This document shows, in pieces, positions 10,368-19,551 of a stretch of 64,000 nt of DNA (the stretch's first letter is position 1; every line of letters begins with the position of its first letter). A program made the translations under genes and the position numbers. The stretch spans positions 46,499 through 110,498 of the forward strand of contig JBPYFJ010000149.1 of the NCBI GenBank assembly GCA_051985675.1. The letters are read 5' to 3'. The stretch comes from JAFAXD01 sp051985675. Its GTDB lineage: Bacteria > Pseudomonadota > Alphaproteobacteria > Rhizobiales > Xanthobacteraceae. The notes under the pieces were generated by a model. The model saw only the letters and a program-made list of their open reading frames with translations, was not told where the DNA came from and made no database searches.

Positions 10368-11114
10368 ATGTCGTCCGCGCTCTTTCGCCGCCCGCCCGAC
10401 CCCGTCACCATTGAGGTAGCGTTCGACCGCGCCACCTATCAGGTGCGGCTGCGCCGTAACCGCAGCGCCCGCCGCTACACCTTGCGCATCCAGGCTGCGA
10501 CCCGCGAGGTCCTGCTCACGATGCCGCTACGCGGTTCGCTCGCCGACGCCAAGGCATTCGCCCAGAAGAACGGCGGGTGGATCGCGACCCGTCTTGGCCG
10601 GTTGCCGGGGCCGGCGCCGTTCATTGATGGTGCGATCGTGCCGCTGCGCGGTCGGCCGCACCGGGTCGTGCACCGGCCTGGCGCGCGCGGGACGGTGTGG
10701 GTCGAGACTATCGACGAAGAAGCGCTGCTGTGTGTGGCCGGCGGGCTGCCACATGTCTCACGCCGTATCGCCGACTACCTCAAGCGCGAGGCCAAGCGCG
10801 ATCTTGATGCGGCAAGCCGTCGCTATGCCGGCGCGCTCGGCGCTGCGGTCGCGCGCGTAAGTGTTCGCGACACCTCGAGCCGTTGGGGGTCCTGCTCGGC
10901 GACAGGCGCGCTGTCGTTCTCATGGCGACTGATTCTGGCACCGCCACACGTGCTCGATTATCTCGCGGCTCACGAGGCGGCGCATCTCGTCGAGCTCAGC
11001 CATGCGCCGCGCTTCTGGCGCATCGTGCGCGGAATTTGTCCGGAGATGGACCGCGCCAAGGCGTGGCTCGACGCTCACGGTGCCGATCTGCACCGATACG
11101 GCCTGCAGAGATAG
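10368..11114 (+). CDS. YgjP-like zinc metallopeptidase (M48/DUF45)
   Basis: A 248-residue protein of the YgjP/DUF45 family. The HEAAH zinc motif is at 202-206, followed by ELSHAPRFW, where the third His ligand lies. The SSRWGSCS signature upstream of the catalytic helix is diagnostic. No signal peptide, so it is presumably cytosolic. The N-terminal half is the beta-rich DUF45 domain. Biological substrates are not established for this family in alphaproteobacteria. It stands 117 bp after phaZ on the same strand; no functional link is evident. Confidence 0.85.
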   Translation: MSSALFRRPPDPVTIEVAFDRATYQVRLRRNRSARRYTLRIQAATREVLLTMPLRGSLADAKAFAQKNGGWIATRLGRLPGPAPFIDGAIVPLRGRPHRVVHRPGARGTVWVETIDEEALLCVAGGLPHVSRRIADYLKREAKRDLDAASRRYAGALGAAVARVSVRDTSSRWGSCSATGALSFSWRLILAPPHVLDYLAAHEAAHLVELSHAPRFWRIVRGICPEMDRAKAWLDAHGADLHRYGLQR

Positions 11115-11129
11115 CTCCAATGCTCTCGC

Positions 11130-11226
11130 GGCGTCATCGCCGGGCTTGACCCGGCGATCCCGATCGGCGACGCAAGGCCGCGCCATCCCAAGCGAGATGG
11201 CCGGGACGAGCCCGGCCATGACGGAA
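11130..11226. repeat. Rhizobiales-type intergenic palindromic element (paired hairpins)
   Basis: Two hairpins face each other: 11136-11144 with 11150-11158 (ATCGCCGGG, 5-base loop, CCCGGCGAT) and 11197-11205 with 11211-11219 (ATGGCCGGG, 5-base loop, CCCGGCCAT). The outer ends are CGTCAT and ATGACGG, so the whole unit is an inverted pair. This type of repeat is abundant between genes in Bradyrhizobium relatives. It lies between the peptidase gene and the efflux gene. Confidence 0.75.
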
Positions 11227-11278
11227 ACCATAACGATCCGATATCCCGATCCTCCCGTCATCATCGACAACCCACCCG

Positions 11279-12463
11279 ATGCTTCGCCCCGATACGCTCG
11301 CGCTCACGGCGCTGCTCGCGTTCCTGACGAGCTTCGGTCCCCTTTCGGTTGACCTCTACCTGCCGTCGATGCCGGCGATCGCGGCCGCCCTGGCGGCGCC
11401 GCCCGCGCACGTCCAGCTCACGATTTCGCTCTATCTGGTCGGCTTTGCGATCGGTCAGGTCGTGCACGGGCCGATCTCGGACCGCATTGGCCGCAAGCCG
11501 ATCATTGTGTTGTCGTTTGTCCTCTATTGCGTGGCGACCCTGATCTGCCTCGTCTCGACCTCGATCACCGTGCTCGTGGCCGGGCGCTTCCTGCAGGCGC
11601 TCGGCGTTTCCGGATCAATCGTGGCAGTGCGTGCGGTGGTGCGCGACCTCTACGAGGGCGTGCGCGCTGGCCGCCAGCTCTCGTCCATGGGCGTCCTGAT
11701 GGGATTTGCTCCGATCGTTGCTCCATTGACCGGCGGGGTGTTGCAGACGGCATTCGGGTGGCGCGCGGGTTTTGTGTTCTTGATCGCGGTGGGTGCGCTG
11801 GCGGGCTACCTCGCTTGGCGTTTTCTCCCCGAGACCCATCACGTGCGCAGCGCGCCATCACTCGCCGGGCTGCTGAGCAACTATCGACGGGTCGCAAGCC
11901 ACCGGGTCTTTCTCGCCAATCTTCTGGTCGGCGCCGTCGCCTATGGCGGCTTGTTTGCGTGGATTGCGGGCTCTCCGTTCGTGCTGCAGTTCATCTTCGG
12001 GTTCTCGCCGCTGGCCTACGCGATCGCCTACGCGGCTTCATGTCTGGGGTTTGTAGCAGGCTCAACGCTCGCAACGCGCCTGGTCATGCGTCTTGGGCTC
12101 GACCGCACCGCGGGGCTGGGGGCAGGGTCGTGCGCGATCGCCGCGGCCGGCATGCTGCTCGGCGCGACCGGCGTATTTTCAGAAGCGCTGTTGATCACGG
12201 CCGCGGCGTTTTATCTGCTCGGGCTCGGCCTGATGCAGTCGCAGTTGGTGGCCGCCGCGCTCACGCCGTTTCCCGATGATGCCGGAACCGCGTCGGCACT
12301 GATCGGCTTTGTGCAGCAATGCGCCGGCGCGATCGTCGGCAGCGCGGTCGGGGCGCTGGTCGGCACCAGCATCTGGCCGATGGCGCTCGGCATCGCGATC
12401 ACCGGCGGCGGCGCGCTCGCGTTGTGGGTACTGACCCGCCGGGTCCGAACCGGGAAGGGCTAG
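11279..12463 (+). CDS. Bcr/CflA family drug-resistance MFS transporter
   Basis: A 394-residue inner-membrane proton-driven exporter with 12 hydrophobic segments. The N-terminal LTSFGPLSVDLYLPSMPAI and SDRIGRKP (loop 2-3 motif A) are typical of the Bcr/CflA group, which exports bicyclomycin, sulfonamides, or small peptides and cysteine in characterised members. The C-terminal third has the PDDAGTASALIGFVQQ segment also usual in the group. No regulator is adjacent; the gene is bracketed by palindromic repeats. Confidence 0.88.
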   Translation: MLRPDTLALTALLAFLTSFGPLSVDLYLPSMPAIAAALAAPPAHVQLTISLYLVGFAIGQVVHGPISDRIGRKPIIVLSFVLYCVATLICLVSTSITVLVAGRFLQALGVSGSIVAVRAVVRDLYEGVRAGRQLSSMGVLMGFAPIVAPLTGGVLQTAFGWRAGFVFLIAVGALAGYLAWRFLPETHHVRSAPSLAGLLSNYRRVASHRVFLANLLVGAVAYGGLFAWIAGSPFVLQFIFGFSPLAYAIAYAASCLGFVAGSTLATRLVMRLGLDRTAGLGAGSCAIAAAGMLLGATGVFSEALLITAAAFYLLGLGLMQSQLVAAALTPFPDDAGTASALIGFVQQCAGAIVGSAVGALVGTSIWPMALGIAITGGGALALWVLTRRVRTGKG

Positions 12464-12469
12464 CTCTCG

Positions 12470-12616
12470 TATCCCGGACGAGCGCCGCGGAGCGGCGCGA
12501 TGATCCGGGATCCAGGAGCAACTTCGCGGAGCGTCGATATTGAGCGCTTCGCGGCAATTTTCGCGCTGGACCCCGGATTACGCGGTGGCGCTTCGCGCCC
12601 CGCGGTCCGGGGTACC
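12470..12616. repeat. GC-rich palindromic intergenic repeat between efflux pump and PBP
   Basis: The interval contains several inverted segments: CGCCGCGGAGCGGCG near 12482, GATCCGGGATCC near 12502, and a GGACCCCGGATTACGCGG / CCGCGGTCCGGGGTACC pair near 12570-12615. It belongs to the same general class of Rhizobiales intergenic repeats as that at 11130. It separates convergent genes and may provide bidirectional transcript ends. Confidence 0.55.
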
Positions 12617-14791
12617 CTAGTGCCGGCTGAAGAATTGGTCGATCAGCCACCCGTCAAGTCCGCGGCGTTGGTTCGCCTGCGCGCGCGGGTCAATGCTGGC
12701 CGCAGGGCGCGGGACGGCTCCCGACATTGCACCCGCGCCTTCGCCGTCGAAGCCATTCAGGCCCGGCAAGCCGAAGAACCCGCCGGAGGAGCCGACGCCA
12801 GGCAGCATCACGACAGGAACGCGGGCATGCGCAACCTTCATGAACCGGCTCCAGATATCGACCGGCAAGCTGCCACCGGTCAGTTTCTTGGTCGGCGAGG
12901 AATCGTCGTTGCCGAGCCAGACGCCGGTCACCATGTGGCCGGTAAATCCGACGAACCAGGCGTCGCGGAAATCCTGCGACGTTCCGGTCTTGCCGGCCGC
13001 AAGCCAGCCCGGCAGGTCGGCGCGCCGGGCGGTGCCGCTTGCGATCGTTTCCCGCATCATCGAATCCATCATCGCGACGTAAGTGGGATCGATGACACGG
13101 CCGAGCTGCCGATCCTTGCGCACGTAGAGTGCACGGTTGCCGGCGCGCACGCGCTCCACGACGTGTGGCGTGATCGCGAATCCGCCGTTTGCAAACGGCG
13201 CGTAAGCCGCGACCAGCTCGAGCGGCGATACCTCGGATGTTCCGAGCGCGATCGACGCATTGGGCTCGAGCTTGGAGGCGATGCCGAGCCGGTAGGCGGT
13301 CTTGGTGACGGCGGCGGGACCGACCTCGAGCGTCAACCGGACCGAGACCGTATTGAGCGAGTTTGCAAGCGCCTGCCGCAGCGTTACCGGGCCGAAGTAT
13401 TCGTGCTTGTAGTTCTCGGGCTTCCAGCCCTTGAGCGCAATCGGTTTGTCCTCACGCAGCGTATCGGGCGTCAGCCCGTGCTCGAGCGCAGTCAGATAGA
13501 CGAACGGCTTGAACGCCGAGCCCGGCTGACGCTTGGCTGACACTGCACGGTCGAACTGGCTTTCGTTGTAATTCTTGCCGCCGACCAACGCGCGTACGGC
13601 GCCGTCGGGGCTGAGCGCAACCAGCGCGCCCTGCTCGACGCCGAACTTGTCGCCTCTGGCGGCGAGTTCCTCAACCAGCGCCTTTTCTGCCGCCGCCTGC
13701 AGCACCGGATCAATGGAGGTCTCGACTACGATGTCGTCATCCGGGTGGCCGATCAGATCGTCGAGGGCGTCGAGCACAAAATCGGCCACGTAATTCGCCG
13801 AGCCGCCGGCGCTTTGCTTGACGACGCCGGGTGGCTGCGCCGCCGCGAGCTTCACCGCGTCGTCCTTGATGAGCCCTGCCTCCGCCATGGCGGCGAGCAC
13901 GGTCTGAGCGCGCCGCTGGGCGGCGTCGAAGTTGCGGTTCGGCGCCAGCCGCGACGGTGATTTGACCAGACCGGCGAGCATTGCGGCTTCCGCGAGGGTC
14001 GCCCGGCGCGCGGACTTGCCGTAGTAGCGCTGTGATGCGGCCTCCACTCCGTAAGCGCCGGCGCCAAAATAGACCCGGTTGAGATAGAGCTCGAGGATCT
14101 GATCCTTGCTGAACTTGTGCTCGAGCCACAGCGCAAGCACCACTTCCTGCAGCTTGCGCGAGAACGTGCGCTCATGGGTCAGGAACAGGTTCTTGGCGAG
14201 TTGCTGGGTCAGGGTTGAGCCGCCCTGCGAGACCCCGCGATGCAAAACGTTGGCCACGGTCGCGCGCAGGAGGCCAAGCGGATCGACGCCGTGATGCTGG
14301 TAGAACCGCCGGTCCTCGATCGCAATGAAGGCTTTCGGCAAATAGAGTGGCATCTCCTTGAGCGTAACCGTCGAGCTGTTGCCTTCCCCACGGATTGCCA
14401 GTGGCTTCTGATCGAGCCCGAGAATTTGGATCGATGGTGGACGCTTGGGGATATCAAGCGACTGCAGCGGCGGCAGATGCATGCCGACCCAGACCAGCGT
14501 GCCAACGCCCGCGATCAAGAGCCAGAGCGTGAAGACGAAGCTCCAATAAAGCGCACGCCGCCAAGTAAAGCGCGCGCGGCTGCCGCGTTTGCGCTTGGCG
14601 GTTTCCCGCTTTTCAGTCTTGGCTTTGCCGCGTTTGGGCGTCCATTCGGGGTCTGAGGTCCGCGCGGCCGGCGTCGGCGGCCGTGCCGCGCGATCTTTTG
14701 CAGGATCGATTGTGACGGCCGGCGCGACGTCGATGTCGAAGTCCGGCTCTTTGCGCGCCGAAGCGCCCCGCCGTGCCAACCCGTGCCCCAT
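12617..14791 (-). CDS. Class A penicillin-binding protein (PBP1A family)
   Basis: A 724-residue bifunctional peptidoglycan synthase. A basic cytoplasmic N-terminus of about 75 residues (KRGKAKTEKRETAKRKRG) precedes one membrane anchor (RALYWSFVFTLWLLIAG). The glycosyltransferase domain follows, with EDRRFYQHHGVD, GGSTLTQQLAKNLFL and KDQILELYLNRVYFG. The transpeptidase domain has SAFK (S425, K428), SLN and KTGT (601-604). It polymerises and crosslinks glycan strands in the periplasm. The length matches PBP1A-type enzymes of Rhizobiales without extra domains. The C-terminus is Gly/Pro rich, with no known domain. Confidence 0.92.
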   Translation of the reverse strand: MGHGLARRGASARKEPDFDIDVAPAVTIDPAKDRAARPPTPAARTSDPEWTPKRGKAKTEKRETAKRKRGSRARFTWRRALYWSFVFTLWLLIAGVGTLVWVGMHLPPLQSLDIPKRPPSIQILGLDQKPLAIRGEGNSSTVTLKEMPLYLPKAFIAIEDRRFYQHHGVDPLGLLRATVANVLHRGVSQGGSTLTQQLAKNLFLTHERTFSRKLQEVVLALWLEHKFSKDQILELYLNRVYFGAGAYGVEAASQRYYGKSARRATLAEAAMLAGLVKSPSRLAPNRNFDAAQRRAQTVLAAMAEAGLIKDDAVKLAAAQPPGVVKQSAGGSANYVADFVLDALDDLIGHPDDDIVVETSIDPVLQAAAEKALVEELAARGDKFGVEQGALVALSPDGAVRALVGGKNYNESQFDRAVSAKRQPGSAFKPFVYLTALEHGLTPDTLREDKPIALKGWKPENYKHEYFGPVTLRQALANSLNTVSVRLTLEVGPAAVTKTAYRLGIASKLEPNASIALGTSEVSPLELVAAYAPFANGGFAITPHVVERVRAGNRALYVRKDRQLGRVIDPTYVAMMDSMMRETIASGTARRADLPGWLAAGKTGTSQDFRDAWFVGFTGHMVTGVWLGNDDSSPTKKLTGGSLPVDIWSRFMKVAHARVPVVMLPGVGSSGGFFGLPGLNGFDGEGAGAMSGAVPRPAASIDPRAQANQRRGLDGWLIDQFFSRH

Positions 14792-15026
14792 CTCGCCTGG
14801 CCAACCCGGTATCCGGGGCCGCCGCGAGCTTAGGGGTAGCGATTTAAGGGGTGGTTAAGAGCGCGTTCATTTTTGGTATTCGATCAATGCCTTACGCTCT
14901 TGACGCGCGGGTTGGACCGGGTTCTCCCGGCCCAGCATCCGGGCAGCCTTAGAATTCCCCCAAAGGTGAGTTCTTTGGCGCGTCAAAATTCGACGGGATG
15001 GCGGAAAAAACCTGAGTCTCAACCAC

Positions 15027-15401
15027 ATGCGCGTATGGGCGGCAGTTCTGTGTACCGGCCTCGCGGCTTGCACGGGGATCGGCGGAGCGGAGTTCGTGCC
15101 CGTTCAAAGAACGGCGGCCCCCGACCCATCGCTGCTCAATGCCGCCGCATTCGACGAGTTTCAGAAAACGAAGCTGCCCGGCAATCCGCAAGTATCGGCG
15201 CTGCGTGAAGCATCTGGGCCACAACCCGGCGACTGGGTCGTTTGTGTCAAAAGCGACGCACCCGATCAAACCGCAAGATATGCGATATTCTTCCGGAACA
15301 ATGAAGTGGTCTCGGCCCGGCGCGCGGTGATCATCGATAAGTGCGGCGGCGACGACTATCGTCAGGTGGAAAGCCCGCTTCCGCGTTGGCCGCAACATTG
15401 A
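15027..15401 (+). CDS. Small putative lipoprotein
   Basis: A 124-residue secreted protein. A short signal sequence ends in a lipobox GLAAC (Cys at residue 15), predicting lipid modification and envelope anchoring. The remainder is a small compact domain with a C-terminal pair of cysteines (VVCVKS, DKCGGD), possibly a disulfide. I recognise no family with confidence. It lies between divergent PBP and convergent glnD; only 31 bp separate its stop from glnD's stop. Confidence 0.65.
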   Translation: MRVWAAVLCTGLAACTGIGGAEFVPVQRTAAPDPSLLNAAAFDEFQKTKLPGNPQVSALREASGPQPGDWVVCVKSDAPDQTARYAIFFRNNEVVSARRAVIIDKCGGDDYRQVESPLPRWPQH

Positions 15402-15432
15402 TTGCTCGGCGCGGCAACCAGCGCGTCAGGTG

Positions 15433-18228
15433 TTATTCCGCCGCCGTGCGAGCGGTGGCGCCGTCCTTCGTGGGCACGAATACCCGAATGAGCGCACTCT
15501 TGACTGCGGCGTGGCGCGTGGGTGACGAAATCTGCGCGCCCAGGAGATCGGTCACATAAAATACGTCGACCACCCGTTCGCCGAACGTCGCGACGTGCGC
15601 GGAGGCTATGTTGAGATTGAGCTTAGAGAGCGTGGTGGTGAGGTCGTAGAGGAGCCCGGGCCGATCGAGGCCGCTTACTTCGACCACGGTGTAGCGGTTT
15701 GACCACTGATTGTTGATGGAAATCTCCGGCTCGAGCGCGAACGCCTTAATGCGCGCCTTCGCGGGCACGCGCTTGGCCACCACCTCTGGCAGCTTGAAGT
15801 CTCCGGTCAAGGCCTTTTCGATCGTATCGGCGATTCGAATTGCGCGGCGCCCCTCGTCCGCGTCGAGATCGAACTCGCGCGAGACCGCAATCGTGTCGAG
15901 CGCCAAGCCGTCGGTTGTTGTGTAGATCTGGGCATCGACGATGTTGGCGCCGGTCATGGCGCAAGCGCCCGCGATGACGGAGAGGAGCCACGGATGGTCG
16001 GGCGCCAGCACGGTGAGCACGGTGACGCCGCGTGCCTTATCAAAGCCGACTGAGGTCGCGAGCGTCTTTCCGGCCGCTTCCGCCGAGCGCACGAAGCGCG
16101 CGTGCTCGAGCTTCGCCTGGAGGTCGACCTTGAGCCAATAGGCCGAGTAGTGCCGCGAGATGTAGCGATCGAGCTCTGGTTTGGGCCAGTCGTTGAGCTC
16201 GGCGCGAAACTCGGCTTGCGCCATCGCGACGCGGCGGGCGCGATCGACTTCGGAAAAGCCGCCGGTCACGGCGGGCTCGGTCTCGTAGTAGAGCGCCCGG
16301 ATGAGCTGGGCTTTCCAGCTGTTCCAGACGCCGGGACCGACGGCACGGATATCGGCGGTGGTCAGTATGGTCAGAAGCTTCATGCGCTCGAGCGATTGAA
16401 CGACCGCCGAGAAATTCTCCACGGTCTTGCGGTCCGACAGATCGCGCGACTGCGCGATCGTCGACATCACCAGGTGGTTCTCGATCAACCAGGCCACGGT
16501 CTCGGTCTCGCTCGGCGCAAGCCCGAAGCGCGGCCCGAGCCGGCGTGCGATGCGGGCGCCTACGATCGAATGATCCTCGACCCTGCCCTTGGCGATGTCG
16601 TGCAGGAACAAGGTGACGTAGAGGATTTCGCGATGGCGCGGTTGAATGCTGCGGAGGAGATCGTTGGCGAGCCCGTATTCCGGATTTTTGCCCGCCTCGA
16701 TCTCGGCCAGCACGCCGACGCAGCGCAGCAGATGCTCATCAACGGTGTAATGATGATACATGTTGAACTGCATCATCGACACCACCCGGCCGAAGTCCGG
16801 GATAAACGCGCCCAGTACGCCGACTTCGTTCATGCGGCGCAGCACGATTTCCGCGTCTTCGCGCGCAGTCAGGATTTCTAGAAACAGGCGATTGGCTTCC
16901 TCGTCCTCGCGCACCGCCTTGTCGATCAGACGAAGCGAGCGCGCGGCCGCCCGCATGGCGTCCGGATGGAATGCGAGCTTGTGCTTGAGGGCGACATGAA
17001 AGATCCGGATCAGATTGACCGGATCGCGCTGAAAGACCTTGTCGGAAATGATGTTGATGCGATTGTAGTCGTCGAAGAACGCGTTGCCCGGCAGCTGCTG
17101 GGCGCGCGGCCGGGGACGCAGTTTGGCGACCATCCGGTTGAGCACCGGCACCGGCATTGCCTGCCGGCTTTCCAGCCCCGCGCACAGAATGGCGGTGAGA
17201 TCGCCGACGTCCTTGGCGATCAGAAAGTAATGCTTCATGAAGCGTTCGACGTCCTGCAATCCCGGGCGGGCGCTGTAGCCGAGCCTCACCGCAATGTCGC
17301 GTTGGATGTCGAATGACAGCCGCTCCTCGGCGCGGCCTGCGACGAAGTGCATGTTGCAGCGAACCGCCCAGAGAAAATTCTCGCAGCGCTGAAAGATCTG
17401 GAACTCGCGCTGGTCGAATACGTGGCGCTCGACCAGCTCGCGCGGCTCGCGCACCCGGTAGACGTACTTGGCGATCCAGAACAACGTGTGCAAATCGCGC
17501 AGGCCGCCCTTGCCGTCCTTGACGTTGGGCTCGACCAAATAACGCGACATGCCAACGCGCTTGTGCCGCTCGTCGCGTTCGGCGAGCTTGGCGGTCACGA
17601 AATCGCGCGCGGTCCCTTGCGCGACCTGCTTGTCGAAACGCGCGACCAGCTCGTCATAGAGCGCGCGATCGCCCAGCAGATAGCGTGCCTCAAGGATCGC
17701 GGTGCGGATGGTCATGTCGGCCTTGGCCTGCCGGATGCACTCGTCGACCGAGCGGGTCGCATGCCCGACCTTGAGCCCCATGTCCCACAGGCAATAGAGG
17801 ATCGCCTCGGCGATCGACTCGCCCCACGCGGCTTGCTTGTACGGCAGAACAAACAGGAGATCGATGTCGGAGCCCGGGGCCATCAGGCCGCGGCCATAGC
17901 CGCCGGTCGCCACGACCGCCATCCGCTCGGCTTCCGAACGGCTCTCCGATTGGTAGAGATGTTTGATGGCGAAGTGGAACAGGATCTGGATGATCTGATC
18001 CTGGACGAAGCACAAATCGGCCGCGCAACGCAGACCGAGGCGATCCTTGAGCAGATTTGCTTCCGCAGCCTTGCGCGCGTCCGCCAACGCGCGCTTGAGC
18101 CGCTGGGCGACCGCAATGCGCAGCTCCTTGTGGCCTTCGTGGTGCGGCACCAGGTCTTCGAGCTCGGCCGCGATTGCGTCGGCGTCGAACAGCGGCTTTC
18201 GCGTCGATTGGTCGGGAGGCGTCAGCAT
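15433..18228 (-). CDS. glnD: Bifunctional [protein-PII] uridylyltransferase / uridylyl-removing enzyme
   Basis: A 931-residue nitrogen-status sensor that uridylylates PII proteins when glutamine is low and removes UMP when glutamine is high. Domain order is complete: nucleotidyltransferase with GSDIDLL (119-125), an HD hydrolase domain with LFLHDIAKGRVEDHS, and two C-terminal ACT domains (VLAPDHPWLLS... and VSGLDRPGLLYDLT). Length is the norm for alphaproteobacterial GlnD. It is not clustered with glnB or ntr genes in the window. Confidence 0.96.
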   Translation of the reverse strand: MLTPPDQSTRKPLFDADAIAAELEDLVPHHEGHKELRIAVAQRLKRALADARKAAEANLLKDRLGLRCAADLCFVQDQIIQILFHFAIKHLYQSESRSEAERMAVVATGGYGRGLMAPGSDIDLLFVLPYKQAAWGESIAEAILYCLWDMGLKVGHATRSVDECIRQAKADMTIRTAILEARYLLGDRALYDELVARFDKQVAQGTARDFVTAKLAERDERHKRVGMSRYLVEPNVKDGKGGLRDLHTLFWIAKYVYRVREPRELVERHVFDQREFQIFQRCENFLWAVRCNMHFVAGRAEERLSFDIQRDIAVRLGYSARPGLQDVERFMKHYFLIAKDVGDLTAILCAGLESRQAMPVPVLNRMVAKLRPRPRAQQLPGNAFFDDYNRINIISDKVFQRDPVNLIRIFHVALKHKLAFHPDAMRAAARSLRLIDKAVREDEEANRLFLEILTAREDAEIVLRRMNEVGVLGAFIPDFGRVVSMMQFNMYHHYTVDEHLLRCVGVLAEIEAGKNPEYGLANDLLRSIQPRHREILYVTLFLHDIAKGRVEDHSIVGARIARRLGPRFGLAPSETETVAWLIENHLVMSTIAQSRDLSDRKTVENFSAVVQSLERMKLLTILTTADIRAVGPGVWNSWKAQLIRALYYETEPAVTGGFSEVDRARRVAMAQAEFRAELNDWPKPELDRYISRHYSAYWLKVDLQAKLEHARFVRSAEAAGKTLATSVGFDKARGVTVLTVLAPDHPWLLSVIAGACAMTGANIVDAQIYTTTDGLALDTIAVSREFDLDADEGRRAIRIADTIEKALTGDFKLPEVVAKRVPAKARIKAFALEPEISINNQWSNRYTVVEVSGLDRPGLLYDLTTTLSKLNLNIASAHVATFGERVVDVFYVTDLLGAQISSPTRHAAVKSALIRVFVPTKDGATARTAAE

Positions 18229-18426
18229 GGCAACCCGGAATATCCGACTGCGGCCGAGGTGTCATCGGTCTTGCGGCTTCGCGCAACACCTTTCTGCCTG
18301 TACCCTCGCTGCATCCTGAAAGAACCTTCCAACAGCCGACGACGAATCGCTCATTTTATTTCATTGACGGCGCGGCAAAAATCCCGGCTCCATCACACGC
18401 GACAACCAAGCCAGTAGGATCCGGTC

Positions 18427-19395
18427 ATGGCCTTTTCCCGGCGTTCATTCGCGATTTTGTGTGCAATCGTAGGCTTCGCACCTGCAGCAATCGCCGCCGA
18501 AGCACCGAAAGAGATACGTATCGACTGGGCGACCTACAACCCGGTGTCGATGCTGCTCAAGGACAAGGGCTTCCTCGAGAAGGAATTCGCCAAGGACGGG
18601 ATCACGATCCGCTGGGTGCAGACGCTGGGCTCTAACAAGGCGCTCGAGTTCCTCAATGCCAGTTCGATCGATTTCGGCTCGACCGCGGGAGCCGCCGCGC
18701 TCGTTGCGAAGATCAACGGCAATCCCATCAAATCAATCTACGTCTATTCCCGGCCGGAATGGACTGCGCTCGTCACCCGCAAGGATACCGCGATCAACAA
18801 GATCGCTGACCTCAAGGGAAAGCGCGTAGCAGTGACGCGCGGAACCGACCCGCATATCTTCCTCGTGCGCGCGCTCCAATCCGCTGGACTCTCCGAGAAG
18901 GACATCGCTCCGGTCCTGTTACAACACCCGGACGGCAAGACGGCGCTCATTCGCGGTGATGTCGACGCATGGGCCGGGCTCGATCCCATGATGGCGCAGG
19001 CGGAGATCGAGGACGGCGCGCGTTTGTTCTACCGAAACCCGGAGGCCAACACCTGGGGCATCCTCAACGTGCGTGAAGCGTTCCTCAATGACAATCCCGA
19101 CCTGGTTCGCCGGGTGCTGGGGGTGTACGAAGAGGCGCGCAAGTACGCGCTCGCTCATCCCGACGAACTCAAACAGATTTTCATCAACATCACCAAGCTG
19201 CCCCCCGCGGTGGTCGATAAGCAGCTTACCGAGCGCACCGAACTCACCCACAATCGTATCGGCGCGCCGCAGCGGGCTTCGATCCTGGCAGCCGGGGTCG
19301 CCTTGCAGCAGGCCGGTGTCATCCCGGCGAACGTCGACGTCGCTGCGACCGTCGATGGACTGATTGACGATCACGTCCCACTGCCGACGCAGTGA
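18427..19395 (+). CDS. ssuA: Aliphatic sulfonate-type ABC transporter substrate-binding protein
   Basis: A 322-residue periplasmic binding protein of the SsuA/NrtA/TauA family. The N-terminus carries SRRSF, compatible with Tat export, and a hydrophobic stretch with cleavage predicted after AAIAA (residue 24). The mature part begins KEIRIDWATYNPVSMLLKD, the lobe-1 ligand loop of SsuA-like proteins. It is followed by permease and ATPase genes, making a complete importer. Ligand could be an alkanesulfonate or taurine; no sulfonate monooxygenase (ssuD) is adjacent, so the substrate is inferred from family only. Confidence 0.82.
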   Translation: MAFSRRSFAILCAIVGFAPAAIAAEAPKEIRIDWATYNPVSMLLKDKGFLEKEFAKDGITIRWVQTLGSNKALEFLNASSIDFGSTAGAAALVAKINGNPIKSIYVYSRPEWTALVTRKDTAINKIADLKGKRVAVTRGTDPHIFLVRALQSAGLSEKDIAPVLLQHPDGKTALIRGDVDAWAGLDPMMAQAEIEDGARLFYRNPEANTWGILNVREAFLNDNPDLVRRVLGVYEEARKYALAHPDELKQIFINITKLPPAVVDKQLTERTELTHNRIGAPQRASILAAGVALQQAGVIPANVDVAATVDGLIDDHVPLPTQ

Positions 19396-19551
19396 CCCAA
19401 AGGCGATGAAATAGCCGGCAGTGCAGGGCGTCCCGGATTACGCGCCGCTCGCTCCGACCTGATCCTGAGGGTCCGGCGTCTCGAAGGATGGCAACGGGCC
19501 CCGAGCGTGGTCTACGTTGCATTTCATGCCTGCGCCGTGTCTCTTTGCCTT
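19396..19551. repeat. Partial palindromic repeat within the ssu operon
   Basis: Between ssuA and ssuC the sequence GATCCTGAGGGTCCGGCGTCTCGAAGGATGG (in part, about 19461-19491) is a degenerate copy of the Rhizobiales repeat also seen at 44154-44275. The preceding 19429-19450 holds CGTCCCGGATTACGCGCCGC, resembling the 12.6-kb repeat. Its position inside a probable operon could tune the ratio of binding protein to membrane components by stabilising the ssuA transcript. Confidence 0.5.

Noticed and set aside
12500..13540. 346-codon open frame on the plus strand
   Set aside because: It is antisense to the penicillin-binding protein and begins in the palindromic repeat. No recognisable domain.
17347..18417. 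356-codon open frame on the plus strand
   Set aside because: Antisense to glnD, which has full domain support; product has no fold signature.
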